Positions 1 to 13,154 of a DNA stretch of 64,000 bases are shown in pieces (within the stretch, counting starts at the first letter, position 1; every line of letters begins with the position of its first letter). The stretch is from assembly GCF_003234175.2 (NCBI RefSeq), contig NZ_CP126257.1, forward strand, positions 1 through 64,000, given 5' to 3'. The notes under the pieces are model-generated. The model searched no databases. It was not told the origin of the DNA and saw nothing but the letters and a program-made list of their open reading frames with translations. The DNA is from Curtobacterium sp. MCSS17_007. Its GTDB lineage: Bacteria > Actinomycetota > Actinomycetes > Actinomycetales > Microbacteriaceae. A program made the translations under genes and the position numbers.

Positions 1-1467
1 ATGACGATGCCGGCCGACCCCGTCGAGGACCTCTGGTCATCCGTCCTGGGCCTCCTCTCCGAGGACGACCGCATCACGCCGCAGCTGCACGGCTTCCTGA
101 ACCTCGTCGAGCCGAAGGGCGTCCTCGCGGGCACGCTCTACCTCGAGGTCCCGAACGACCTGACCCGCGGCATGCTCGAGCAGCGCATCCGGATCCCCAT
201 CACCGAGGCGGTCGCACGCGTCGGTGACGACTCGGTCGCGAACTTCGCCATCACGGTGAACCCCGACATGGCCTCCGAGCCCCGGGTCGAGTCCGTCGTC
301 CCCAGCCACGTGCCCGAGTACGCCGAGCCGGTGCAGCAGCCGGTCGAGCAGAGCGCCGCTCCGCGCCAGTACATCGAGGCGCCGTTCGTCCCGAGCCAGA
401 TCGACTCCCCGGGCACCGGCGGCCGCCCGGAGTCGCGCCTCAACCCGAAGTACAACTTCGACAACTTCGTCATCGGCTCGTCGAACCGCTTCGCGCACGC
501 AGCGGCGGTGGCGGTGGCCGAGGCTCCGGCGAAGGCGTACAATCCGCTCTTCATCTACGGTGACTCGGGCCTCGGCAAGACCCACCTGCTCCACGCGATC
601 GGCCACTACGCCGAGAGCCTGTACCCGGGCATCCGCGTCCGCTACGTGTCGAGCGAGGAGTTCACGAACGACTTCATCAACTCGATCGCCAACAACCGGT
701 CGAACCAGTTCCAGCAGCGCTACCGCGACATCGACATCCTGCTGATCGACGACATCCAGTTCCTGCAGGGGAAGGACTCCACGCAGGAGGCCTTCTTCCA
801 CACGTTCAACACGCTGCACGACCACAACAAGCAGGTCGTCATCACGTCGGACGTCGCGCCGAAGCACCTCACCGGCTTCGAGGACCGCATGCGCTCCCGC
901 TTCGAGTGGGGCCTGATCACCGACGTGCAGGCGCCGGACCTCGAGACCCGCATCGCGATCCTCCGCAAGAAGGCGCAGTCCGACCACCTGCAGGTGCCCG
1001 ACGACATCCTCGAGTTCATGGCGTCGAAGGTGTCGAGCAACATCCGGGAGCTCGAGGGGACGCTCATCCGCGTCACGGCATTCGCGAGCCTGAACCGGAC
1101 GGCCGTCGACATGGCCCTGGTGCAGACGGTCCTCAAGGACCTGATAACGCTCGACGACGACAACGTGATCGCGCCGACGGACATCATCAACCACACCGCG
1201 GAGTACTTCAAGCTCTCCGTCGACGACCTCTACGGGTCTTCGCGTTCCCAGGCGATCGCGACCGCGCGGCAGATCGCCATGTACCTGTGCCGGGAGATGA
1301 CGAGCCTGTCCCTGCCCAAGATCGGGCAGCTGTTCGGCAACCGGGACCACACGACGGTCATGTACGCGAACAAGAAGATCACCGAGCTGATGAAGGAGCG
1401 TCGGTCGATCTACAACCAGGTGACCGAGCTGACCAGCCGCATCAAGCAGGACCGCCGCTACCGCTGA
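1..1467 (+). CDS. dnaA: Chromosomal replication initiator protein DnaA
   Basis: AAA+ initiator that binds 9-bp DnaA boxes, opens oriC and loads the helicase. The 488-residue protein has the full domain set: N-terminal domain I (about 1-90), a variable proline/glutamate-rich linker (about 90-145), the AAA+ core with Walker A GDSGLGKT at 187-194 and a Walker B LLIDDIQF near 247-254, and a C-terminal DNA-binding domain carrying the DnaA signature (NRDHTTVMYA). The ATG is the first base of the window, so its promoter and any upstream DnaA boxes cannot be seen. It is followed by a strong palindrome and then the origin. Confidence 0.98.
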   Translation: MTMPADPVEDLWSSVLGLLSEDDRITPQLHGFLNLVEPKGVLAGTLYLEVPNDLTRGMLEQRIRIPITEAVARVGDDSVANFAITVNPDMASEPRVESVVPSHVPEYAEPVQQPVEQSAAPRQYIEAPFVPSQIDSPGTGGRPESRLNPKYNFDNFVIGSSNRFAHAAAVAVAEAPAKAYNPLFIYGDSGLGKTHLLHAIGHYAESLYPGIRVRYVSSEEFTNDFINSIANNRSNQFQQRYRDIDILLIDDIQFLQGKDSTQEAFFHTFNTLHDHNKQVVITSDVAPKHLTGFEDRMRSRFEWGLITDVQAPDLETRIAILRKKAQSDHLQVPDDILEFMASKVSSNIRELEGTLIRVTAFASLNRTAVDMALVQTVLKDLITLDDDNVIAPTDIINHTAEYFKLSVDDLYGSSRSQAIATARQIAMYLCREMTSLSLPKIGQLFGNRDHTTVMYANKKITELMKERRSIYNQVTELTSRIKQDRRYR

Positions 1468-1486
1468 CGCGCGGGCGGGACCGCCT

Positions 1487-1534
1487 GACGGACGGGAGGC
1501 ACGGTGCGGGAAGGCACCGTGCCTCCCGTCCGTC
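1487..1534. repeat. Dispersed palindrome copy 1, terminator-like, after dnaA
   Basis: Two perfect 21-base arms (1487-1507 and 1514-1534) flank a 6-base loop. The left arm begins GACGGACGGGAGGCACGG. It lies 20 bases after the dnaA stop and is the first member of the palindrome family repeated at 25.16, 30.84, 36.46, 45.30 and 48.82 kb. It should form a very stable hairpin; there is no U-tract, so termination is inferred from stem strength and position. Confidence 0.85.
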
Positions 1535-1643
1535 TCCTGTCGATCCGGCAACCGGCCGGGAGGCCCGTCACACGCCCCCGGATCGGCCCACCTCGGCGCG
1601 CATCCACCATCTGAGACGGTTCCATGCGCCGAGTTTCCCCCAG

Positions 1644-1901
1644 TGTGGAAAGCCTGTGGATAACTGTGGATGACACGCGGTCCTGTTGTTCACAGTTCTG
1701 TACCCACCTGTGGAGACTGGGGATGGAAGTGGATAGATGAGATTTGTTCATCCAGACGGCGTCAACACCCCACTCACAACTCACACGTGTGTAGTTCCCG
1801 GTGGAGAAGCGGGATGCACAGAGTTATCCACACTGTGCACAGGCGTTAACACCATTGATCCTGGTTAACGATGAAGTTCCGCGGGCCAACCCTGTGGACG
1901 G
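1644..1901. other. oriC: oriC: DnaA-box region between dnaA and dnaN
   Basis: The 520-base dnaA-dnaN gap holds the usual actinobacterial origin. Two exact TTATCCACA boxes are present, at 1655-1663 (minus orientation) and 1824-1832 (plus). Weaker boxes with the TGTGGA/TCCACA core occur at 1644, 1665, 1709 and 1893, and TTGTTCACA at 1686-1694. The stretch 1735-1800 is less GC-rich than its surroundings and is the best candidate for the unwinding element. A pair of GTTAAC sites (about 1845-1868) flanks a short spacer upstream of dnaN. The assignment rests on box content and the conserved dnaA-dnaN position. Confidence 0.85.
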
Positions 1902-1987
1902 CGGGATGACAAGAAATCCGGGCCCTGCTCCGCTGTGCCACAATGGGGCGGCCGGACAGTCCGCACCGATCGACAGGGGTCCCAGCT

Positions 1988-3133
1988 GTGAAGTTCGAGG
2001 TCAACCGGGACGTCTTCTCCGAAGCCGTCTCCTTCGCGGTGAAGCTCCTCCCACAGCGCACGACCCTCCCGATCCTGTCCGGCGTCCTCATCCACGCCGA
2101 GGGCGACCGCCTCACGCTGTCGTCGTTCGACTACGAGGTCTCGGCGCAGACCTCGATCACGGCGCAGATCGACGACCCCGGCACCGTCCTCGTCTCCGGC
2201 CGACTGCTCAACGACATCGCGAGCCGACTCCCGAACGCCCCGGTGACCTTCACGACCGAGGACTCGAAGATCTCCGTCACCTGCGGCTCGGCGCACTTCA
2301 CGCTGCTGTCCATGCCGGTCGAGGAGTACCCGACGCTCCCCGAGATCGGTGAGCAGACCGGTGTGATCCCCGGCGACGCGTTCTCCGAGGCCGTGTCCCA
2401 GGTCGCCGTCGCCGCCAGCCGCGACGACGTCACCCCCGTCATCACCGGCGTCCAGCTCGAGGTCGGTGACAACGACCTGTCGCTCATCGCGACCGACCGC
2501 TACCGCGTCGCCGTCCGGACGATCGCGTGGGACTCGGGCCGTGTCGGCTCCGACCCGCTGCACGCGCTCGTCCCGGCCCGCACCCTGCAGGAGGTCGGCC
2601 GCACGTTCGGCTCGGCGTCCACGGTGTCGGTCTCGATCAGCGGCACCTCGGACCGCGAGCTCATCGCGTTCCACGCCGACGACAAGACCGTGACCTCGCT
2701 GCTCATCAAGGGCAACTACCCGCCGGTCCGCCGGCTCTTCCCCGAGACGGTCGAGGACCACGCGGTGATCAACACCGCGGAGCTGGTCGAGGCCGTCCGA
2801 CGGGTCTCCCTCGTCCTGGAGCGCGAAGCGGCGCTCCGGTTCTCCTTCTCGGTCGACGGGCTCACGCTCGAGGCGATCGGTTCCGAACAAGCGCAGGCGT
2901 CAGAGTCGATCAGTGCGTTGCTGACCGGTGAGGAAACGGTGGTCTCGCTGAAGCCCGCCTTCCTCCTGGACGGGTTGAACGCGGTGCACTCCGAGTTCGT
3001 CCGGATCTCCTTCACCAAGACGGAGAACCCCAACAAGCCGGGCCCGGTGCTCATCACCGGCCAGACCTCGCAGGAGGCCCCGGCGACGGACGGATACCGG
3101 TACCTGCTGCAGCCCAATCTCCTGCTGCGGTAA
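1988..3133 (+). CDS. dnaN: DNA polymerase III beta sliding clamp
   Basis: Processivity clamp that encircles DNA and tethers polymerase and repair factors. I choose the GTG at 1988, giving a 381-residue protein starting VKFEVNRDVFSEAVS, which matches the family N-terminus. The in-frame ATG at 1943 would add 15 residues from inside oriC. An AGGGG at 1975-1979 is a suitable ribosome-binding site 8 bases upstream. The three repeated clamp domains run the full length and the usual C-terminal LLLR-type end is present. NucS, encoded at 60.8-61.5 kb, ends in a clamp-binding-type tail and is a likely partner. Confidence 0.96.
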   Translation: MKFEVNRDVFSEAVSFAVKLLPQRTTLPILSGVLIHAEGDRLTLSSFDYEVSAQTSITAQIDDPGTVLVSGRLLNDIASRLPNAPVTFTTEDSKISVTCGSAHFTLLSMPVEEYPTLPEIGEQTGVIPGDAFSEAVSQVAVAASRDDVTPVITGVQLEVGDNDLSLIATDRYRVAVRTIAWDSGRVGSDPLHALVPARTLQEVGRTFGSASTVSVSISGTSDRELIAFHADDKTVTSLLIKGNYPPVRRLFPETVEDHAVINTAELVEAVRRVSLVLEREAALRFSFSVDGLTLEAIGSEQAQASESISALLTGEETVVSLKPAFLLDGLNAVHSEFVRISFTKTENPNKPGPVLITGQTSQEAPATDGYRYLLQPNLLLR

Positions 3134-3203
3134 GCGCAACAGCCGTACCACTGCGCTGACGCGCCACTGGCCACCAGCGCGACGACGAACAGAAGAGGAA
3201 ATC

Positions 3204-4091
3204 ATGCACATCGGTCTTGTCGGCCTCGGTCGCATGGGCAACAACATGCGTGCCCGTCTCCGCAACGCAGGCATCGAGGTCACCGGCTACGACGCCAACC
3301 CCGCCGTCTCGGACGTCGCCGACCTCGGCGCACTCGCCGCGGCCCTGCCCGAGGGCAAGAAGCTCGTGTGGGTCATGGTCCCGCACGGCAAGATCACCGA
3401 CGACGTCATCACCGACCTCGCCGAGGTCCTGGGCGAGGGCGACCTCGTCATCGACGGCGGCAACTCGAAGTGGCTGGACGACACCGTCCACGCCGAGCAG
3501 CTCGGCGCCAAGGGCATCCGCTACATGGACGCCGGTGTGTCCGGTGGTGTCTGGGGCAAGGACAACGGCTACGGCCTCATGGTCGGCGGCGCCCCCGAGG
3601 ACGTCGAGTTCGCGATGCCGGTCTTCGACGCGCTCCGCCCCGAGGGCCCCCGCGAGGAGGGCTTCTCGCACGCCGGCCCCGTCGGCGCCGGCCACTACGC
3701 CAAGATGGTCCACAACGGCATCGAGTACGCGATCATGCAGGCGTACGGCGAGGGCTACGAGCTCCTCGAGGCCAAGGACATCATCAAGGACGTCCCGGCG
3801 GTCTTCGCCGGTTGGCAGCGCGGCACCGTCGTGCGTTCCTGGCTGCTCGACCTCATGGTCCTCGCGTTGAACGAGGACCCGAAGCTCGACGCCATCGAGG
3901 GCTACGTCGAGGACTCCGGCGAGGGTCGCTGGACGGTGGAAGAGGCCATCGAGCACGCCGTGCCGATGCCGACCATCTCCGCGTCGATCTTCGCGCGCTT
4001 CGTCTCGCGTCAGGGCAGCGCGTCCCCGACCATGAAGGCCGTCGCGGCGCTCCGCAACCAGTTCGGCGGCCACGCCGTCAAGAAGGCGTAG
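3204..4091 (+). CDS. gnd: 6-phosphogluconate dehydrogenase, short decarboxylating form
   Basis: Oxidises 6-phosphogluconate to ribulose 5-phosphate and CO2 in the pentose phosphate pathway. The 295-residue protein starts with a Rossmann nucleotide-binding motif (GLVGLGRMGNN), then has the IDGGNSKW and DAGVSGG substrate-binding motifs and the KMVHNGIEY helix with the catalytic lysine. Its length fits the short, NAD-preferring GndA class rather than the 470-residue enzyme. A purine-rich AGAGGAAA sits just before the ATG. gnd between dnaN and recF is the arrangement known from Streptomyces and many Actinobacteria. Confidence 0.95.
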   Translation: MHIGLVGLGRMGNNMRARLRNAGIEVTGYDANPAVSDVADLGALAAALPEGKKLVWVMVPHGKITDDVITDLAEVLGEGDLVIDGGNSKWLDDTVHAEQLGAKGIRYMDAGVSGGVWGKDNGYGLMVGGAPEDVEFAMPVFDALRPEGPREEGFSHAGPVGAGHYAKMVHNGIEYAIMQAYGEGYELLEAKDIIKDVPAVFAGWQRGTVVRSWLLDLMVLALNEDPKLDAIEGYVEDSGEGRWTVEEAIEHAVPMPTISASIFARFVSRQGSASPTMKAVAALRNQFGGHAVKKA

Positions 4092-4110
4092 CTCAGGTAA
4101 CCACCTGAGC
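4091..4110. terminator. Short inverted repeat between gnd and recF
   Basis: An 8-base stem (GCTCAGGT/ACCTGAGC) with an AACC loop begins at the last base of the gnd stop codon and ends 14 bases before the recF GTG. It could attenuate readthrough or affect recF translation. No U-tract follows, so its role is uncertain. Confidence 0.4.
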
Positions 4111-4124
4111 TCGTCTCGGCCCGC

Positions 4125-5348
4125 GTGCACGTCGACCACCTGCAACTCACCGACTTCCGGAACTACCGGGAGGCGGACGTCGACCTGGCACGCGGGCCGA
4201 ACCTGTTCGTCGGCCGGAACGGCCAGGGCAAGACCAACCTGGTCGAGGCCATCGGCTACCTGTCGACCCTCGGCTCGCACCGGGTGCCGACCGACGCGGC
4301 CCTCGTGCGACAGGGGTGCGACGCGGCGATCGTCCGTGCACGCCTGGCGCACGAGGACCGCAGCATCCTGGCCGAGGTGCAGATCAACCGCACCGGCTCG
4401 AACCGCGCCCAGGTCAACCGGGCCGCGATCAAGCCACGCGAGCTCCCGCGGTACTGCACGAGCGTCCTGTTCGCCCCGGAGGACCTCGCGCTCGTCCGCG
4501 GCGAACCGTCCGGTCGCCGACGCATGCTCGACGAGCTGCTCGGGCAGATCGCGCCGCGGATGCAGGGTGTCCTCGCCGACTACGACCGGACGCTCAAGCA
4601 GCGGAACACGCTGCTGAAGTCGGCCCGCGCCTCCGGTGCCCGATCGGGGTCCCTCGCGACGCTCGATGTCTGGGACGACCGTCTCGTCGCGTTCGGTGCC
4701 GAGATCATCGCGGCGCGCGACCACCTCACCCGACGGCTCGCGCCGTTCGTGACGGACGCGTACGCGACCGTCGCAGGTGCCCGCCACGAGGCCACGATCT
4801 CGGGGGTCCTCAGCGTCCGCGGCGGCGACCCCGAGGACGCCGCAGCGACCGACCCCGTGCTCGGGACACCGGACGAGCCGGTGTCCGTCGCCGCTGCGGC
4901 CGACGCCTTCCGGAACGCACTGGCGCGTCGTCGTCGGGACGAGCTCGACCGGGGGCTCACGCTCGTCGGGCCCCACCGGGACGACGTCCTCTTCCAGCTG
5001 AACGGGTTACCTGCCCGCGGTTACGCCAGTCACGGTGAGTCCTGGTCCTTCGCGCTGGCGATCAAGCTGTCCAGCGCGGCCGTGCTCCGCTCGGAGTCGA
5101 CGCTCGGCGACCCGATCATCATCCTCGACGACGTGTTCGCCGAGCTCGACGAGTCCCGGCGTGAACGACTCGCAGCGGCGGTGGCGGACTACGAGCAGGT
5201 GCTCATCACGGCCGCGGTGTTCGGCGACGTGCCGGCGCAGCTCGCCGCGCACACGGTGCGGATCGAGGCGGGCACGATCGTGACCGACGAGGCGGGCACG
5301 ATCGCAGCCGACGCGGCACGTGCCTCCGGTACGGAGGCCGCTTCCTGA
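4125..5348 (+). CDS. recF: DNA replication and repair protein RecF
   Basis: SMC-like ABC ATPase that helps RecO and RecR load RecA at gaps. The 407-residue protein starts at GTG and opens with the RecF signature (HVDHLQLTDFRNY). Walker A (GRNGQGKT) is at 30-37, and the C-terminal signature plus Walker B region near IIILDDVFAELD is present. No clear Shine-Dalgarno precedes the start. The stop overlaps the next gene by one base (TGATG), indicating coupling with dciA. The last ~25 residues are alanine/threonine-rich and look like an unstructured tail. Confidence 0.96.
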   Translation: MHVDHLQLTDFRNYREADVDLARGPNLFVGRNGQGKTNLVEAIGYLSTLGSHRVPTDAALVRQGCDAAIVRARLAHEDRSILAEVQINRTGSNRAQVNRAAIKPRELPRYCTSVLFAPEDLALVRGEPSGRRRMLDELLGQIAPRMQGVLADYDRTLKQRNTLLKSARASGARSGSLATLDVWDDRLVAFGAEIIAARDHLTRRLAPFVTDAYATVAGARHEATISGVLSVRGGDPEDAAATDPVLGTPDEPVSVAAAADAFRNALARRRRDELDRGLTLVGPHRDDVLFQLNGLPARGYASHGESWSFALAIKLSSAAVLRSESTLGDPIIILDDVFAELDESRRERLAAAVADYEQVLITAAVFGDVPAQLAAHTVRIEAGTIVTDEAGTIAADAARASGTEAAS

Positions 5349-5848
5349 TGCCGAAGCCGTGGAAGCCCTCCGAACCGGCACGCGTCTACCGACACCTCCG
5401 GGCGGTCTTCGGCGACCCGTCGCTGCGCACCGTCGACGCCCGGCGCCGACGGTCCCGCGAGCTCGACGCCGACACCGTGCCCTACGGCAAGGGCCGAGAG
5501 CCCCGCGGGCTCGGGGACGTCGTCGGTTCGCTGGCGCAGGAGCTCGGCTGGACCGAGCCGCTCGCCCGCTCGGAGCTCTTCGTCGACTGGCCCGCGGTCG
5601 TCGGGGACGAGCTGGCGAAGCACTCGCGACCGATGACCATCGACGACGGCACGCTGGTCATCCGCTGCGACTCGACGGCATGGGCGACACAGCTCCGGCT
5701 GATGCGCGCGACGATCACGACGACCATCGCCGAGCGGCACCCGGGAGCGGGCGTGCAGTCGATCAGGGTTTCGGGCCCCGACGTCCCCACCTGGAAACGC
5801 GGCCCCAGGACCGTCCAGGGGCGCGGCCCCCGCGACACCTACGGTTGA
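5348..5848 (+). CDS. dciA: DUF721 protein, DciA-type helicase loader
   Basis: A 166-residue DUF721 protein. This family includes DciA, the replicative-helicase-associated protein used by bacteria that lack DnaC/DnaI. A basic N-terminal stretch (about 30-45, many arginines) precedes the DUF721 core (about 55-145), which contains the LFVDWPAVVGDELAKHSRP motif. The start codon overlaps the recF stop. The position between recF and gyrB is the same as Rv0004 in M. tuberculosis. Function in this organism is inferred from family and context. Confidence 0.88.
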   Translation: MPKPWKPSEPARVYRHLRAVFGDPSLRTVDARRRRSRELDADTVPYGKGREPRGLGDVVGSLAQELGWTEPLARSELFVDWPAVVGDELAKHSRPMTIDDGTLVIRCDSTAWATQLRLMRATITTTIAERHPGAGVQSIRVSGPDVPTWKRGPRTVQGRGPRDTYG

Positions 5849-5900
5849 CGAGACGAAATCGTCCTCAGGGATGAAGAACACCCGTCCAGCGGGCGGATGA

Positions 5901-7991
<2,091 letters not shown>

Positions 7992-8122
7992 TACCGGCCT
8001 GGAGGCGCGGTGCCAGCCGCGTCGACCAGTCCCGACCCCCTGTGGTCGCGCCCGGCGCGACCGACGGAACCAGTGCCTCCCGGCCGACGACCGGAGGGCC
8101 ACCAGAAAGGTGACCAAGCCAC
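7992..8122. repeat. gyrB-gyrA spacer with decayed palindrome halves
   Basis: The spacer holds a left-arm-like piece (GGAGGCGCGGTGCCAGC near 8001-8017) and a right-arm-like piece (TGCCTCCCGGCCGAC near 8079-8093), about 60 bases apart. Both resemble the dispersed palindrome family but cannot form the intact hairpin. A GAAAGG at 8105-8110 is the gyrA ribosome-binding site. Confidence 0.5.
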
Positions 8123-10778
<2,656 letters not shown>

Positions 10779-10786
<8 letters not shown>

Positions 10787-11186
10787 TGTCGCCGAGAAGC
10801 TCCAGAAGAAGGCGAAACGTCCCACCGGTACCCGGCAGGTCCGCCTGCGTCTGGTGTACCTCGACTTCTGGTCGATGGTGAAGCTGAGCTTCCTCATCGC
10901 GCTGGCCGGGTCGATCGTGATCGTCGTGGCGACGGCGCTGGTGTGGGTCATCCTCAACCAGACCGGCGTCTTCACGCAGATCGACGCACTGCTCAAGGAC
11001 GTCACCGGCCAGAACGGCTACTCGATCATGGACCAGTTCTCCCTCGGGCAGGTCCTCGGGTTCTCCGTCGTGGTGGGCATCCTCAACGTGGTCGTCGGCA
11101 CCGTGCTCGGCGCGATCGTGAGTGTCCTCTACAACCTCAGTGTGCGGATCACGGGCGGTCTGCTCGTGGGCTTCACGAACAACTGA
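10779..11186 (+). CDS. DUF3566 membrane protein
   Basis: A 135-residue protein with a basic N-terminus (about 1-25) and two hydrophobic segments (about 35-62 and 84-112), followed by a short polar end. It belongs to the DUF3566 family found after gyrA in most Actinobacteria (Rv0007 in M. tuberculosis). It overlaps gyrA by 8 bases, so it is co-transcribed and probably translationally coupled. No biochemical function is known; a link to the cell envelope or division is only suggested by the neighbourhood. Confidence 0.85.
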
Positions 11187-11262
11187 CACACCCGGGCTGG
11201 ACGACAGCCGCCGCTCGATTTCGTTCTGCGACATCGGTACGGTAGGCTTTCATCTGGTCTGA

Positions 11263-11336
11263 GGGGCTATAGCTCAGGCGGTTAGAGCGCTTCGCTGATA
11301 ACGAAGAGGTCCAAGGTTCAAGTCCTTGTAGCCCCA
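11263..11336 (+). tRNA. ileT: tRNA-Ile (GAT anticodon)
   Basis: Cloverleaf with acceptor GGGGCTA/TAGCCCC, anticodon stem CTTCG/CGAAG with loop CTGATAA (anticodon GAT), and a T arm with GTTCAAGTC. The CCA end is encoded at 11337-11339. A TAGGCT box near 11243 is a plausible promoter element. tRNA-Ala follows 35 bases later, as downstream of gyrA in other Actinobacteria. Confidence 0.97.
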
Positions 11337-11371
11337 CCACTTCCCTCCGGGGCCGGTACGCTGGTCCTCTC

Positions 11372-11444
11372 GGGGCCTTAGCTCAGTTGGTAGAGCGCCT
11401 GCTTTGCAAGCAGGATGTCGGGAGTTCGATTCTCCCAGGCTCCA
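11372..11444 (+). tRNA. alaT: tRNA-Ala (TGC anticodon)
   Basis: Acceptor GGGGCCT pairs with AGGCTCC (one G-U pair), the anticodon loop is TTTGCAA (anticodon TGC), and the T arm contains GTTCGATTC. The 3' CCA is not encoded (the next bases are CTC), unlike the adjacent tRNA-Ile, so CCA must be added enzymatically. Confidence 0.97.
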
Positions 11445-11870
11445 CTCCCTCAGGGTGGACTCTGCTCCGCTCGTTCCTCACTCCGCCGGGTCCGGTCGTC
11501 GGGTTCGTCAGCGCCTTCGGCGCGCCGCTCCGCGGTGGTTACCTCCGCCACGGGCGTTGCTTCTGTGCGGTGCTTGCTTCTGTGCGGTGGCCGTTCTGGT
11601 TGCAGGACGTGCCGTTCGGCGAGCGATCGGACGGCATGTCGTGCGACCTGGCCGGCTGCGTGCGGCGCGTCGTGCGACGGAGACGGACGCCTCCGGCGAC
11701 CGGTGACTCCCCGCCCGTCGGTGCTGCCGGCGTCCCGAGCGGGGAGGGCACCCGCGTGTGTGCCACCGGACGGGTGCTTCTCGGCGGTCGGCAGCGTCGA
11801 GCGTGGCAGAACGTGCCCGCTCGGTGACCGGCAGACCTCGGCGCACTCCCACCGGGCAGCAGCGGAGACG
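11445..11870. other. 426-base non-coding stretch after tRNA-Ala
   Basis: No reading frame here has convincing protein composition; the open frames are arginine/serine-rich shadows. The only structure seen is a tandem duplication of the 16-mer TTGCTTCTGTGCGGTG at 11557-11572 and 11574-11589, separated by one base. It could be an eroded gene. Confidence 0.5.
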
Positions 11871-11904
11871 ACGAAGGGCCCCGGCGTGTGCCGGGGCCCT
11901 TCGT
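11871..11904 (-). terminator. Hairpin terminator of the minus-strand gene
   Basis: Perfect 15-base arms (ACGAAGGGCCCCGGC and its complement) around a GTGT loop, 14 bases beyond the stop codon of the gene at 11918. Stem strength and position support a terminator. Confidence 0.8.
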
Positions 11905-11917
11905 ACGAACCGGGAGG

Positions 11918-12493
11918 TCAGGCGGCGGGCTTGTCCGCCGAGTCGGCGTCGTCGGCGACCCAGAGGTCGTCGTCGGCGCGGAGCGTCTGGTACGCGGCGT
12001 AGGCAGCACCGGCGACGGCGACCACGCCGACGACGATGAGGGCGACCCCGCCGAAGCCGAGCCCCTTCTTCTGCTGGCCCGGCGCGACCTTCGCCGCGGC
12101 CTTCTTCGCCTTGGAGCCCTTCTTCTGGGCGTCCTTCACGATCTTCTTGACGCGCGGGTCCTTCGCCAGGTCCTTCACGCTCATGACCGAACCGGCGGTC
12201 GCGACGAGGCCGGGGACGACCTCGGTCTGGAAGCGGTGCGAAGCACTCTGGGCGGCTGAGGCCGCTGCGTGCACGCCCGTCGCGACGGCGGGACGGATCC
12301 CGTTGTCGATCGCGTTCTGCACGCGGGGGGCGATGTCCTTGCGGGCTGCGTCGGCAGCGTGCGAACGGGCCTCGGCGAGGATCGCGTTCGCGTGCTCGAG
12401 GACCTTGCGCTGCTCGCCGAGGAGCGAGGCGGTCTTGCCCTTGAGCTTCTTGATCTGCTTCCGACGCTTGCGCGGGATCTCGATCGTCGTCAT
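11918..12493 (-). CDS. Hypothetical single-pass membrane protein in the Rv0008c position
   Basis: 191 residues starting at ATG 12493 (MTTIEIPRKRRK), with GGAGG upstream. The N-terminus is strongly basic, the middle (about 25-120) is helical and Ala/Lys-rich, one transmembrane segment lies near 145-168, and the tail is acidic. The next in-frame ATG upstream (12553) lacks a ribosome-binding site. It sits between the tRNAs and ppiA on the minus strand, where M. tuberculosis has the membrane protein Rv0008c, but I see no clear sequence match and assign no function. Confidence 0.75.
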   Translation of the reverse strand: MTTIEIPRKRRKQIKKLKGKTASLLGEQRKVLEHANAILAEARSHAADAARKDIAPRVQNAIDNGIRPAVATGVHAAASAAQSASHRFQTEVVPGLVATAGSVMSVKDLAKDPRVKKIVKDAQKKGSKAKKAAAKVAPGQQKKGLGFGGVALIVVGVVAVAGAAYAAYQTLRADDDLWVADDADSADKPAA

Positions 12494-12609
12494 CTGGTAC
12501 CTCCATCGGATCGGCGTGACCCCATCCTGCCACCGAGCACCCTGACAGGTCACGGATCGTCGGCTGTGTGATCCGTGTCACCGTCAGGAGTACATGCGAG
12601 AATCGGAAC

Positions 12610-13149
12610 ATGTCTCTGCACACCGCTGTCGCAACGATCCACACGAACAAGGGCGACATCCGCGTCAACCTGTTCGGCAACCACGCTCCGAAGACCGTCA
12701 AGAACTTCGTCGACCTCGCGACCGGCAAGCAGGAGTGGACGCACCCCGGCACGGGCAAGGTCTCGACCGACAAGCTCTACGACGGCGTCGTCTTCCACCG
12801 CATCATCAAGGACTTCATGATCCAGGGCGGTGACCCCCTGGGCCAGGGCATCGGCGGCCCCGGCTACCGCTTCGACGACGAGATCCACCCGGAGCTCACC
12901 TTCCAGAACCCCTACATCCTGGCCATGGCGAACGCCGGCATCCAGGGCGGCCGTGGCACCAACGGCTCGCAGTTCTTCATCACGACGGTGGCGACCCCCT
13001 GGCTGCAGGGCAAGCACACCATCTTCGGCGAGGTCGCGGACGACGAGTCCCGCGCGGTCGTCGACGCGATCGAGGGCGTGCCGACCGACGGTCGCGACAA
13101 GCCCGTCGACGACGTCGTGATCGAGAGCATCGACGTCGAGGACGTCTGA
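12610..13149 (+). CDS. ppiA: Cyclophilin-type peptidyl-prolyl cis-trans isomerase
   Basis: Catalyses proline cis-trans isomerisation. The 179-residue cyclophilin domain is complete: [14 protein letters not shown] with the catalytic arginine, the MANAG motif, and GSQFFITT. No signal peptide is present, so it is cytoplasmic. I use the ATG at 12610 ([10 protein letters not shown]); the upstream in-frame start at 12568 adds a 14-residue extension not seen in the family. It is separated by 5 bases from the rhomboid gene, so the two are probably one transcript. Confidence 0.93.
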   Translation: MSLHTAVATIHTNKGDIRVNLFGNHAPKTVKNFVDLATGKQEWTHPGTGKVSTDKLYDGVVFHRIIKDFMIQGGDPLGQGIGGPGYRFDDEIHPELTFQNPYILAMANAGIQGGRGTNGSQFFITTVATPWLQGKHTIFGEVADDESRAVVDAIEGVPTDGRDKPVDDVVIESIDVEDV

Positions 13150-13154
13150 ACCCG

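Noticed and set aside
11387..12002. Plus-strand frames starting within tRNA-Ala
   Set aside because: They begin inside the tRNA and have Arg/Ser/Pro-rich composition without domain features or ribosome-binding sites.
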